A DNA stretch of 64,000 bases from Stichopus chloronotus (lineage: Eukaryota > Echinodermata > Holothuroidea > Aspidochirotida > Stichopodidae), in assembly GCA_021234535.1 (NCBI GenBank), contig CM037850.1, positions 18,161,088 to 18,225,087 of the forward strand. The letters run 5' to 3'. A model generated the notes under the pieces. It saw only the letters and a program-made list of their open reading frames with translations, was not told the DNA's origin and made no database searches. Made by a program: the position numbers and the translations under genes. Positions 38,305 through 51,000 of this stretch are shown here, piece after piece (the first letter of the stretch is position 1; each line of letters begins with the position of its first letter).

Positions 38305-40074
38305 GATTCCTTGCCGAAGGCAGAAGGAATCTATGCGATGGTGATGTCGTGTGTGTGTGTATGTGTGTGTGTATGTGACACTTCTTGTAAACACGATATC
38401 TCAAGAAGGGTAACCATGACTGATGTCATACCTGGTGTGTGGGTTAGTCATATTGTGTAGATGATCCCTATTGGTTTTGGTGGCGGTCAAAGGTCATTTG
38501 AGGTCAATGGAGGTCAAACTGGAAAAACCTTGTAAACACAGTATCTGCAGAAGAGTAACTGTGACTGATGTCATACTTACTGTGTGGGTTGGTCATATGA
38601 AGTAGATGATCCCTATTGCTTTTGGTGGAGGTCAAAAGTCATTTCAGGTCACCAGAGGTCAAAATGTGAAAACCTTGTAAACACGATATCTCAAGAATGG
38701 TAACTGTGACTGATGTCATACGTGGTGTGTGAGTTGGTCATATTGAGTAGATGATCCCTATTGTTTTTGGTGGCGGTCAAAGGTCATTTGAGGTCAATGG
38801 AGGTCAAACTGGAAAAACCTTGTAAACACAGTATCTGCAGAAGAGTAACTGTGACTGATGTCATACTTACTGTGTGGGTTGGTCATATGAAGTAGATGAT
38901 CCCTATTGTTTTTAGTGGAGGTCAAAGGTCATTTGAGGTCACCAGAGGTCAAAATGTGAAAACCTTGCAAACACGATATCTCAAGAACGGTAACTGTGTC
39001 TGATGTCATACCTGGTGTGTGGGTTAGTCATATTGTGTAGATGATCCCTATTGTTTTTGGTGGCGGTCAAAGGTCATTTGAGGTCGACGGAGGTCAAACT
39101 GGAAAAACCTTGTAAACATAATATCTCCAGAAGGGTACCTGTGACTGATGTCATACTTACTGTGTGGGTTGATCATATTAAGTAGATGATCCCTATTGCT
39201 TTTGGTGGAGGTCAAAAGTCATTTGAGGTCACCAGAGGTCAAAATGTGAAAACCTTGTAAACACGACATCTCAAGAACGGTAACTGTGTCTGATATTATA
39301 CCTAGTGTGTGGGTTGTTCATATTGAGTAGATGACCCCTATCGTTTTTGTTGGCGGTCAAAGGTCATTTGAGGTCAATGGAGGTCAAACTGGAAAAACCT
39401 TGTAAACACAGTATCTGCAGAAGAGTAACTGTGACTGATGTCATACTTACTGTGTGGGTTGGTCATATTAAGTAGATGATCCCTATTGCTTTTGGTGGAG
39501 GTCAAAGGTCATTTGAGGTCACCAGAGGTCAAAATGTGAAAACCTTGTAAACATGATATCTCAAGAACGGTAACTGTGACTGATGCCATACTTGGTGTGT
39601 TTGTTGGTAATGTTGAGTAGATGATCCCTATTGTTTTTGGTGGAGATAAAGGTCACGTGAGGTCACCCTGAGTCAAACTGTAAACACATTGTAAACACAG
39701 TATCTCTAGAAGGGTAAGTGTGACTGATGTCATACTTGGTGTGTGGGTTAGTCATATTGAGTAGATGACTCCTATTGTTTTTGTGGAGGTCAAAGGTCAT
39801 TTGAGGTCCCCTGAGGTGAAAATTTTCTAGCACATTATCTCCAGAAGAGTAATGTTGACTGATGTCATACTTGATGTGTAGGTTCCCCATACTGGGTAGG
39901 TGATCCCTATTGCTTTTAGTGGACGTCAAATGTCATTTGAGGTCACCAAAATAAAGGTTATTTGGGTTAAAGGCTTATTAATGTGGTGTTTCAAGACCAG
40001 TAACTGCAGTTGATCTCATACTTGTCATGTGAATAATTCATGCTTGTTATAATATAACCATGTGGCAAGGAATC
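38305..40074. mobile_element. Element carrying a 145-bp AGGTCA satellite
   Basis: Bracketed by perfect 11-bp inverted ends, GATTCCTTGCC (38305-38315) and GGCAAGGAATC (40064-40074). After a (TG)n tract (38349-38378), units start at 38386, 38531, 38676, 38821, 38966, 39111, 39256, 39401, 39546, 39690 and about 39827; eight successive steps are exactly 145 nt. Two unit types alternate (CGATATCTCAAGAA and CAGTATCTGCAGAA), giving a 290-bp higher-order unit. Most units contain half-sites spaced as DR1, DR4, DR4. No coding sequence. Confidence 0.85.
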
Positions 40075-40431
40075 ATAAAGCCTTTTGGCTTTCTGGTTGT
40101 GACTGTTGCTGTACTTTTATAGTAACAGAATGTGTTGACAGTAAGTTACTGCCCTCATTACTCAGACCAGTTTTGCTCTTCTTGCCTACCCTTCCCTTCC
40201 CCTCCCCTTTCCACTCCTTTCCACCCCCTTCCATTCCTTTTGTTTTCTCTGATTTTCTGCAGTTAGTCAAACTTCATTTTCAGATCAAATTAGAAGCAGT
40301 ACTGTTGGTAATATCTATTTAGTATTCTCAACATTCTCGAGATAAATGCAGAGGAGTAACATCTTGTAATTGTGAGCTTTTTGTTTTTTAAATGTGTATT
40401 AGGATTATTTTTTTTTCCTGTTCTCTTCCAG

Positions 40432-40559
40432 ACTTTAATTTTGCAAGGAATACTCCATCAACACTAGCAGCTAGTAGTATATCAGCATCAGCCGTTCATC
40501 TAAGGTTTTCCATCCCAGATTTAACGGAAAGATTACATCAGATTACCCATATTGAAGTA
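40432..40559 (+). CDS. ccnd: Cyclin D coding exon 4 (residues 192-234)
   Basis: The acceptor TTCTCTTCCAG is followed by ACTTTAATTTT, which completes the split Asp192 codon. The donor is GTA|GTAAGT, leaving phase 0. The product reads DFNFARNTPSTLAASSISAS at 192-211 and then LTERLHQITHIEV, ending at residue 234. This is the second cyclin fold, and 'P-S-x-L-A-A-x-S' aligns with the PPSMVAAGS segment of D cyclins. The exon is 128 nt, 21 nt (7 codons) shorter than the 149 nt of human CCND1; the missing part falls in the loop before the LTERLHQIT helix. The ITHIEV segment resembles cyclin D2. Splice sites are strong, so the short form is probably genuine and not an annotation error. Confidence 0.93.
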
Positions 40560-42300
40560 GTAAGTCTCAACTTCTTCATTTTCTATTTTTGTTTTTTTTT
40601 TTCATAAAGGAATTTGCATTTCTCACACTTTGTTAAACAGAATTTAGGAATTGATTGAACAAAGGTATGAAAATGTCGAGTCAGTGCCACATGGAATTAA
40701 AAAAAAATGTTGCTACGAAGCAGAAAGTTGGAATAACTACTTTATTGCTTCATGTTGTTAAATTGGAAATCAATTCGATGCAGATGATCAATATAGAAAT
40801 TGAATATCAGATGAACAGCAAGGTAAGTAGGCCTGCTGTAGAAATCACATCAGAGTACAATGAAATCACTTCGCAGTAATATGTTGTAACTATTATCAAA
40901 AAACCAAAAAAGAAAATTAGTGGCCATGGAAAAAGGGAGACTGTCCAACTGCAAGTCGGAGAGCAGCTTCTCCAGAACAATGGAGACTTGCATCAGAGTC
41001 GAATGAAAAAAACGGCTGCTGACGATCAGCAAATTAGAGGCGGCAGTTTCAGAGCAGCGGTGGTGTAAGACGACCGAGGCATTGTGGCGTGTGGTCAAAG
41101 GAAAGGCCCGTTTTCAGAGTAGCGTCGAATCCAAAGCAAGCGAGAACAGACAACTTCTGGCAAAAGCAGTGTGATAATGGTGTTGATTATGATGTAAGAA
41201 AGAGTGTTAGCTGTTTGCGATATCAACTATGGGTGATATGTTTGCACTGCAACCTGGTTCCTCGAACAACTGTGGAATTTCCCACGGACTAAGTCTGTTG
41301 CACTTTCCACTTCTGTCATCCGTAGAGTGCGACACTTTGTGTTTCGCTCATTCCCTTCATTATCTACCAGCTCGTGTTATTATCTACTGTGTGATAATAG
41401 GCTATATGGATAGCTGAAGCCCTGAGGTGTGTTGCTGAGTAGATCGCCATCCTGTACACATTGCTGTATAGCATGTGGATGTACATACCCATGTTAATCA
41501 AGTCTGCACAAATGAGAATGTCCATGCATGCGGGGAGTGTCAGAGAATTTACATGGATCTTAGATTGTCAATCTCCCCCCCAAAACCCCAACCCCACTGT
41601 GAGGACAAACACCTGCATTTTGTTTTGGACTCTCCAGTCTCCAACAGTGGAATATTTAAAAAGTAAAGCCTTTTTGATTTTTGCAATTTGCCTTCAACTT
41701 TTTACTTACATATTTCTTATCTTGTCCTTCAATGTACATTTTTTTGCAGCATTTAAGAGATGGAAGGTTTTAAAATTTAAATGGAGGATGGTGCAACTGC
41801 ACATACTTTTGTCATTTCCCATAGGCTCTTGGATCAGTTAAAAAAGTATCTCCTTCAATCAGGATTTTATATTGTGGCTTGACTCCTACCACAAAAAAAA
41901 AAAAAAAACACTTTATCCGCTTCCAAGAGGCACAGTATAGAAAAGGAAAAAAAATAATAAAATCTGGCCCTTGCAGGGGATTAAAATCTTGTTTGGTTAT
42001 TTTTGGTGTAAAGTTTTATAGCAACAGAACAGATGGGCTTTGTCTGCCATTGGAGAGGAAGTTTGTTTTGTAGGGTTGTCATGGTGTCACATGATTAGAA
42101 TAGCTGGTGGTGTTTGAATTAAGCTGTCTGCCACTTTTCACCCGCAACATTAGACATTCCTTTGCAGAAGTTTGGAGTGACTGGTTATGCTTACAGGTAT
42201 ACACTGTGTGTTCTTTGATACACAGATCCATTGCAATTGAGAAACATTTTTACAAGCACTTCTGCAAATATGTAACAATATTCACAATTTCACCAAATTT

Positions 42301-42614
42301 AAAGCTGAAATTAGAGTTAAAAATTTGTCAGTGAAAGTCAAATTGTGTGGAATATGCAATAGCCACTACGAAAAATATTGCTGCATTTTTGCAAACAAGA
42401 ATATTTGTATTCATTCCTATTGGTCTGTAATGGAGGGCCAACAAAAATGTCAAGACAATCTTCACATTTAAATATCTGGAAGATGAATGCATAGCTCTCT
42501 TCCAGATTTTGTAGCAGGTGATCTGTTCCCCTGCTCTCTCTTCCCTGAAACACTGACGAAGAAAAATGTAGATGACTTGGCGATTGCCAGTACTGAAACC
42601 CATTTTCCAGCTTT
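42301..42614 (-). mobile_element. TIR element, copy B (intron 4)
   Basis: Begins AAAGCTGAAATTAGAGTT and ends ATTTTCCAGCTTT, diverged TIRs of the family at 2656-3010. The interior matches that copy in reverse orientation throughout (TTTGTCAGTGAAAGTCAA, AAATATCTGGAAGATGA, TTCCCTGAAACACTGACGAA). Confidence 0.65.
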
Positions 42615-44721
42615 AAACCCAAATTATTGTTGGTTGGCTCGTCATTAATTAATTGTCATAACTGATGTTTGCTGTTGTTGGCAGTTAAAATTTTAATTTT
42701 CTGAAAAAAAACCTTGAAAAAACCTTGTTAAATACAAGAGCAATAGGCATTGTAGACTTTGAAGCCATTTGTATTTTTTTTTTCAGTTTGGGGGTTTGAA
42801 GAATAGTTGGCTAATGTCTTCACACGTCAAAGTGATGAGGATTCCAGCTCTTATTGGATTTGGAATTATTGCAGTTATGTAGAGTAGATTTGTTGCCCCA
42901 ACCCATTGGAAAAAGAAAATGTTCATGGCAAGATGTCAGTGTCAAAACTGAAAACATATTTCACAATGAACCGCTAAAAGTGTTAGCTGCACTTTGATCT
43001 GCGTGTGGAAAAGTTTGCAAACAAAACAGATTTGGTGGTAAACATCTCTTGGTTACCTGTATGATTCTCCCCACCCACCCCCCCACCCACATTGCCAGTG
43101 TTTGCTTTCTTTCCCATCATGACATCATTCTGTAGACTTGGATAAGTATTGCCAGCAGAAATATTCATTGGTGAGCTGTAACTATGGGCTATCCCTCCCT
43201 TGTATGTTGATGATAGAATGCACTGTATGTGTTCAGTTCATTTGTCAATCTGCGTCAAGCACAGTATGTCTACGAATTCGAAAATGTGCCGTTATTATGG
43301 CCAATTCCGAGAGCGGGTCTATTCACGGTTTGCTGTACACGTTCCTCTACTAGCTTTGAAATATTCCCATTTTTGCAAGTTATGGCTGCCTGCAGGTGGC
43401 TGCCTATGAAATTATGGCACATTTACCTTCAGAGAGATTCCCCCACGACTCCACCAGGAAGATGGTGGTAGCATTTGTCAACGGTGGCCCTTTAAGACAC
43501 TGGGAGATTCTTCTAGTGCAGTTGTGGTATGGAAATTATCGTTTGATAACATAAGAAACCCTTCCTTCTCTTTTTTTCTTCTTATGATGACTGAAGATTG
43601 TCTAAGATTGTCTTTTGGTTCTTAGGTTTAAGATATCCCATATCCAAGTGACCCTAAAGACTGCCACCTCAACCACAGTTATGTTATGACAGTTTGGCCC
43701 AGATCATGTCTGGCAGGCAGCAGTTGTAAAATGAATTGTGCACAGTGAAAGGAGGACAAAAGAAAGGGGAAAAGTCTTGTCCCTTTTTTCTCTTGGACTA
43801 GACAACAGATGTTTCTTCAACTAAAATATCAGTTTGCTTCCTTATTTGGTAATAAAACTCTGGAATAGTTAAAATGGAAATAATTTTCCCCCTTCAACTG
43901 GCCTCAACAGAGGATATCAGTAGGAATGCTCTTGATTTGACCCTGTGACCTGGCAAGGTGGGTGAATTCCAGTCACACAATTCTAGTTTTAAAAGACTTC
44001 CTCTGATTCATATATGCAGTTCTAAGTAGCCTAAGACACTTAAATCTATTCTTACAAGTGGACTCTAAACCAGAACAGTAAAATGAATGCAATTTCACGG
44101 GTTCTTGGAGAGAAAGTTTGCAACTAAGATTTTCTGTGTTTGGTTTTTAAGGGAGGGGGGAGGGAATGGTGGAAGAAAGACCTTTGAAGAGGTCTCATTT
44201 GTGAAGAGAACATTGCTTCCAACTTGTGTGTTTAGCATTCATGGATACATGACGTTGCTACTTGGTCATATGAACAGAAAATATATAGATGTGAAAAGAA
44301 CACTCTTTTTGCGATGAATGACGAGATGGCTCCTTTAACAAGTACCTATTCTGAGGGTGGGTGGGTGTTCAAGCAACCTTTGAAAAAGTACATGTCAAAA
44401 GTAAGATATCTACATCTACTTTCTAATACATGATAGCATATATTGAATTATCGTTTAGTGTAAAGGTGCTGGTAGAATTGAATTGTGCTATCTGGTAAGC
44501 CTTGCAGTACTTGCAGTGTGGTTTAACCATATATACGGTGTGTGTATCAGTATGTGCTTGTATGCGTGTATACTGTATATGTACGTGAGCCACTTCTGCT
44601 TCCAGATTCGTAATTGATTTGTGAAGTTGTCATTAACCAGATGAATTGGAGATCTCATGATGTAGGGAGCCCCATCTCTGAAGTTGCATTCATGTAGCAA
44701 AGATGTGAATGTTTGTTTAAA

Positions 44722-45425
44722 TGGAAATATTGTGTTTGTTTCACAGAAAAGAATCATTTTTTTTTTTAAAAAAAAACCAATATTTATGGGAAAAAAATGG
44801 AAGATTATTTAAAATGAGGCAGGAGGGCAGTAGCCATCTTTTCAAGCAATAAGTTTCTCAGAGGTAGAATTTAGCTATCCAGTTATTTGTTGCTCAAGAA
44901 CAATTTGTTAAGCAAACTTCAAAGATTCAAATGATGCATCTTCTGCCACTCATCTTGATGCATAATGTTGAGAGGACCTGAAGCTATTGGTGATGTTCAC
45001 TCAGTAGTTTTTAGCAATGATTAAAAGTATTTTCTTAGTTTGCCATATTGGGGTATTTTAAACAATGTTTCTCTTAAAGGGAAATAGGGCGTTTGTTTCA
45101 CAGAAGACAACTGTATTTTTAAAACCCAGTGTTTGTGGACATAGAATGATAGATTATTCAAATAAGGAAGGACAGTAGTCTTCTTTTCAAGAAAAAAGGT
45201 TCTCACAGGTACAAATACAGTTATTTGTTGTGCAGCAATAACTTGTTCACCCAAACTTTTCAAAATTCAAATGATGCATCTTCCGTTACTCATCACATAC
45301 ATGTTTTGAGCAGATAATGCTTTTGAAGATGTTTGTTGATGAGATGGAATGGTTTAACAATGGTTGAAGTTATTTTCTCTGTATGCCATGTTGGTGTATT
45401 CTAAACGCCTTACTTCCCTTTAAAG
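44722..45425. repeat. Ancient tandem duplication, unit about 350 bp
   Basis: Unit 1 (44722-45079) and unit 2 (45080-45425) share ordered blocks: TTGTTTCACAGAA, ATTCAAATGATGCATCTTC, AGTTATTTGTTG, TTTGCCATATTGGGGTAT / ATGCCATGTTGGTGTAT and CTTTAAAG/CTTAAAG ends. Many indels and substitutions show that it is old. Confidence 0.75.
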
Positions 45426-47848
45426 CAATTGTGAAGGCCTACATTCAGACAGCTGGGGTCTCCAGTGCAAGGACCCTAATAATGGGGGCAGTATTCTTCT
45501 TTATGAAATTTGCTTCGTGTAACCCATTCAAGAATTAATGCTCCAGGGTGGTGTGGTGTAAGCCCATCATATCATGCTTCTCAGAGCAGTACTTATCCTC
45601 TTATGAATCATTATAACGTTTTCATAAATGAGATTTTAGATGTCAAATTGTTTCATTAAGAGCTTCTTAGAGATTAAGTGATTCCTCATGTCCCACCTCC
45701 CGCAGTCAGTCTTGAAGCAAATCCCAAACTCGCTTTTCACCCAGCTGTAGCCACCGTGTTTAAATTATATTTCAACTCTCCTGTTCGTGTTTTGTGCACT
45801 CGCCAACTACTTTTTTTTATAAACCCCTGTCATAAACAGTGTATTTAGCTTATTAGAAAAGTCTGTAAAGCAGCAAAGAAAGGGGAAAAAGAGAAAATTT
45901 TACTTAAAAGTTGTGTTCAAGTTATACAACCAAATTGAAGAATACAGGAGGTGTCCCTGGGGGAGAAATAGTACACAAGCCTTTGAAAAGTTATAGACCA
46001 GTAAAACTGTAGTAGATTTTAAAAATTGATCTTGGCAAATTGTCCAAAGAGGTATGGTTAAAAATATTTACAAAGGATTTATGGAATCTGTATCATTGGA
46101 GATTTTAAGCTTCTGGTGGTCTGTCTGTTACCCCTTAAGAGTTTAAGTCTACAGAGACATAAACAAAAAAACAAAAAAAAAAGAAGGAAAAAAGTTTTTA
46201 ATGGAGTGAGATGCCTTTCTCGGTGCAGTAACATTGGAAGCCGCCTCACAGGTAAAAGGTTCTTGTTGCCGAAAAAGAAGTAAAAGTAATGGAATTGGCC
46301 TGAAAATCACTTGCAGGTGGTGCTAAGTTTTTTTCTCCCTCCCCCCTCATTCGAACAGCAGAGCTCCACTTTTTCAATAAGTAGGTTAGGTCCGTAGTGA
46401 ATTTGCTCAGTTCACTCTTCTGGTATGAACTGCGGACTGAGGTAAGTTGTGATTTGTGTAATGAAAGACCGTATGAAAGTTCATGATGGTACAGTGTCTC
46501 TGCTGGAAAATACTGAAGGCTAGAAATGCTAGCATCCTGCAACTTTGAGGTCAGTTCCAGTTAATAAATAAATAAAAAGGGAAGAAAGAAAGAAAATAAG
46601 AAAACTGTAACTAAAGGGTGGCAGTCCTTGAGGCTACAAGTTTGTGATTTGTAATTGGTCTCTGACCACCTTTTTGCACTGAAGGGAGCATTTATCAACT
46701 ACGATAGGGTAGATGCGTAGTAAACGCTTTTCCAAAATATGGAGAGAATCTTCATATTTTTTAATACAAAGTTTCACCATTGAGACAACAGTGACCCTCA
46801 CAGTACCACTGTGGGGTCCTTTTAAGACCACACCACTAAGAAAAGTTGAATCAGTATATCAGTCCATCACATAACCCTTTCAGGTCTGTGGAAAAAAAGT
46901 CTCCACTCGCTCAGAAACCAGGGACTAATATCACTTTTGACAACCCCCTGAAGATTTGCGACAACCATGGTATTCCTTGCATTATCATCGTATGAACTTT
47001 TTACAGCCATTTCCAGCAAATTACAGTTGTCATCTAAAATGGGTCTGCTGAGCAGCCATTTGTATGAAATTACAGAGGGGAAGGGGATGAACCCTTTTGG
47101 GTTCAGAAACAATTTCAGGTATTTGCTTGGCCTGGAGGCTCGTGAACGGGAACACTGCAGGGCGTGGTCTGAGAAGGACGGAACAGTTTAAATCGTCCAC
47201 ACACCTCTTACTTCCTCTTGTCAGTGTGGTAGATTTCTCCAGTCCCCACGGAATTTGCATAATGTGCTAAAACTGAGATGGAGTAGTGGAAACAGTGGGC
47301 CTAGATAGAAAAAGCAGGGGTATGTAAAGGTGTTACCAAAACCTGGTGTGGTAGACTGGTAGTACATGGTACTGCCCTCTGGATGGACTTACTGCAAGTC
47401 ATTTTGATAAATTGTTCAAAAATCTTCAAGCACGTGAATAAATTCACTTCTGGTCTTCTGTTTTCTATCTTTTTTCTGCATGCATGTCTCCCTTCACTAT
47501 TTACTGTATGTTCCACGGCGAGGTTGCCTTGACCTACATAAGACAGATGGCTCGAAATAAAACAGAGAGCTTAATTTGGTCACAACCCCTAAAAAGTACA
47601 GACGAGTTGAAGTGAGAATCAAGCAGCAGGTGGGGAGGGGGGATCTGAAGACTTGTGTTTGTTAAAGGTTTGTGTGTTGAGTAAGTTATATTGAATGTCA
47701 CCTTCAGTGGAATTGAGGAAAGATCTTTGATTTAATCACAGTGGAAGTTGCACATGTGCATTTTCTTCTCGAAATACTGTGCAACCTGAGTGCCGAATCC
47801 AAAATGAGAATTGACTAAACTGATTCCACTCACAGTCTGTTAAGTTGA

Positions 47849-48049
47849 ATGTACATCCTCAGGAGTGGTATTCTTCATAGCCACTGCATAGCCACCACAT
47901 AGCCGCCACCTTAGCTTACTGTAAACTGTAATAGCTGGACATATGTCCCAAAGAGTGGCATTCTGCATAGCCACCACGTAGCCACATTAGCTCACTGTCT
48001 AGCTGGATATACATCCCAAGGAGTGATATTCCCCACAGCCACCATTTTG
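47849..48049. repeat. Three-copy 55-80 bp tandem repeat
   Basis: Each copy reads like TACATCCYNAGGAGTGRTATT followed by a CATAGCCACCA cluster and TTAGCTYACTGT (copies near 47849, 47936 and 48001). Within copies CATAGCCRCCAC is itself repeated. Confidence 0.7.
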
Positions 48050-51000
48050 AATGGAGAATGGATGTTCAAATCTTCTTATTAATTGATAGCACTTTTGGAA
48101 TCAAGAAAAGTATACTTGGATCAAAATTTGGTGTGTCCGATAACTGTAGGTTTCTTACTGGCCTGACAAATCGGAGTTGCATCAACGACTACCCACTGAA
48201 GAATTTCAATGAATGCTTCTTAAACAAGAAAGAAGAAAAAGAACCAAACCAAAGAAATATGTGTATGAGTACCAAGAGGCAAAGGACTACCTACCCTCTG
48301 TTCTGGGGTCACCAGGACATGGTTGGTGCAAACTACAGCTGATTGTACTGTACAGTACATTGCTAATAGTGGTAGAAAGTTTGTGGTTAGAAACCCGGAG
48401 TCCGGTGCTCAGAGGGACCTGCCGATGACAGCCATCACTTGCGGTCTCTTGGCACTGTAGATTCTGTTTGCCCAATTTTGACTCGCTATCGGATGACGGT
48501 GTCGTCCGAACATGAATATATTCAAAGATTAAGAAATTGAAGCATAATAGATCGTAAAAGTTTTGCCTTTTCACATTGCCTGTTAAGTCATGTCATATAA
48601 AAGACAAGAAAATAGGGTGTGCCATTCCCATACCTCCGTTATGTGCATGTACCCATCAGTGTCAATCGCCATGGTAGCAAGCAATATACTGGTACTACCG
48701 TCATGCTTTTGGCTGTTTCAATTTTAGATATCTAGGAGTATATATGGCAATAATTGATTTCTTCATCCTCTACTTTTTGTAGTTTGGTTCAACCCTAATT
48801 CAACATTTAACTTTGACTTTCTGCTGTTAACAAAAGTACAAGTGGCATGTGCTTCTAATGCTCATTCTAATGTTAAAGTTAAATGTTTTTTTTTTTTTTT
48901 TTGTCATGTTGCTGTAAGTCTCACTGTTTATGGGAGGGGGGGGGGTGTAGTAGTCTGGTTTAAGTGCCTCTATTTGAACTCTTCCAGCAGTCTGCCACTT
49001 GTAATAAAAAAAAAGGTTGAAACAGCTCCACCATTCAGGCACTGTAATCACTCCACATACAAGTGACGATTGCCATAGCTGTTCTTCTGTTTTCCAATCC
49101 TCATTATTTTAATATTTAATCAGGTTTTTTTTTTTGAATTACCAAGCACAATCCATGAAGCTTAAAGAAGAAACAAGCAGGAATAACAATGAATTTGAAT
49201 GTTAATTTTGCACACGCACTCTACTATGTGAAGTTCGTGAACTAAACCTGGTTTGACAGCAGAAACTGTTTCACTTACTTGGGCTTATTGGTCTTTGTCA
49301 GAGTTGTTGGCCCTCATAAAGTATACTGCATACGTGATGTGTTAACATGGCACGATGTGCAGTTATGACACCATGCACACCATGCATATATCGCAGTTTG
49401 GAAAGGATCAATCAGGATGAGGATGGGGGGGGAAGAGTGAAGAAATATTAGGGTTCAGTGAGAGAACAGGCCTCATTTTCAATTTTTCAGGCTGCTACAA
49501 ATCACGCTCAGAAAATTAAGGAGTGTGGTGTGGTAGGTGTGCTGTTAAGTTTAATACTGAAGATTTTGAGTCACCATTCTTTTATCTAGGTGTGCACATA
49601 GTCTCACTTCTGACAGCGATTTCAGGCAAGCGATAGATCCCGATCACACTTGCACAGCTCAAAATTCAAGGCCCGAGAGCGTTTAATAGTCGGCACTTCA
49701 TCAATCTGTTCGGAGGATGCTGTCTTATAATCAGATGCATTTTAATTCGAATCCTTGCAATGTGAGTTTCAGGCCAAACTACAACTACAAATACACGCCA
49801 CTTTAAAGGCTGGGTCCCATTCAGAGAAACTCTTTGTAGAGAGAGGCAAAGACGTCATCATTCCCCTAAGTCTAATCTTCTTTTAGAAAGAAGAAGAAAA
49901 TGCAAGTAAACTAATTTTCTGGGTATCCAACGCATCCATGAATGTGGAGCCAACATTTGCACACATTTTCAGCAGGACAAACCAGTGGATGGACAGGTGG
50001 TACCTGGAGCATGTGTTACGTGATGGAATGTGGCTGTGTGGGTACAACCCCCCATGGAAGATGTTTATATGCATCTGCCATCATGGTGGTTTGCCCTCAT
50101 AAAACTTGAGCACTGGGTTTCATATTTTATGCAATAGAATGTACAAAGCTGGTTTTTTTCAGCAGTGGTTTGGTACAATGGGTAAAAAAGGCAAGTGTTA
50201 ATTTATTGAAGAAAACACTTCCCTCCTTTGTCTTTCTGTATCATGTACATGTAGGCAATGGATGTTTACAACGCATAATAGGTGAAGCTAATAAACGCCT
50301 TAAAAACGGTGCCGAATAGTTTGCATGTCAAAAGTTATTGAACCCGGAGTGTAAATGTCTCAAACAACAGATTGAAAGAAGCAAACAAACCGGTTTGGGT
50401 TGAACTGGTCAGTCAGTGATGGGTCAAAAACTAGTTTAGGGCTCACTTAAGTTCCTTTCTCTATCACCTCCTCTGGTTTTATACACACACAAAAAAAAAA
50501 CAATAAAAAAAAAACAAAAACAAATGTGACCTAGATTTCCTCTTATAGGATATTGAAAACTTGCAAGAATTAGGTTTGACTTCCCATTTCCATAAATATG
50601 ACCCTTTTATTTGGTCAGGTTCGTAGCCAAGCACTCATCTTTGTCCAGCTCATTTTTTAAGGCATGCTTAAGTTTCTGTCAAAGTCACGAACGGTTTGCA
50701 GGCACAAAGACCGCCTCCACATCTCCGCTTTACTATCACTGCAGTCGTCACACAGGAGTACGGAGAATATATCTGGCGTTGTGCATGTAACTTTTGCAGC
50801 TACACCCACTGCGTGTGCATGGTGGACCCATTTAACGTTTCAACTACGATCTCTGCATACTGGACGGATGAAACAATTAGCCTAAAAGGAAACAAATTTC
50901 ATGTCCCTTTAATACTCTGAAGCTAAAACAAGTTTGTTAGTTTGCTATGTAGCTCTTCCGTGGTTTAGGCCTAGTGAATGGAAAGAGAAGAAGGAAAATG

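Larger units (their letters stand above)
31902..40431 (+). other. ccnd: Cyclin D intron 3 (8530 nt)
   Basis: GTAATT donor and CTTCCAG acceptor. It carries a motif-repeating stretch with GTCATGAAAT (33650-33850), a 23-bp tandem repeat (34538-34629), CTAACGTTA palindromes (36333-36557) and the 145-bp satellite element (38305-40074) that ends about 360 nt before exon 4. Elsewhere I see no gene or RNA. Confidence 0.88.

Noticed and set aside
38305..40074. CRISPR-like regular repeat array
   Set aside because: Units are contiguous 145-bp satellite monomers without spacers, in a eukaryotic intron.
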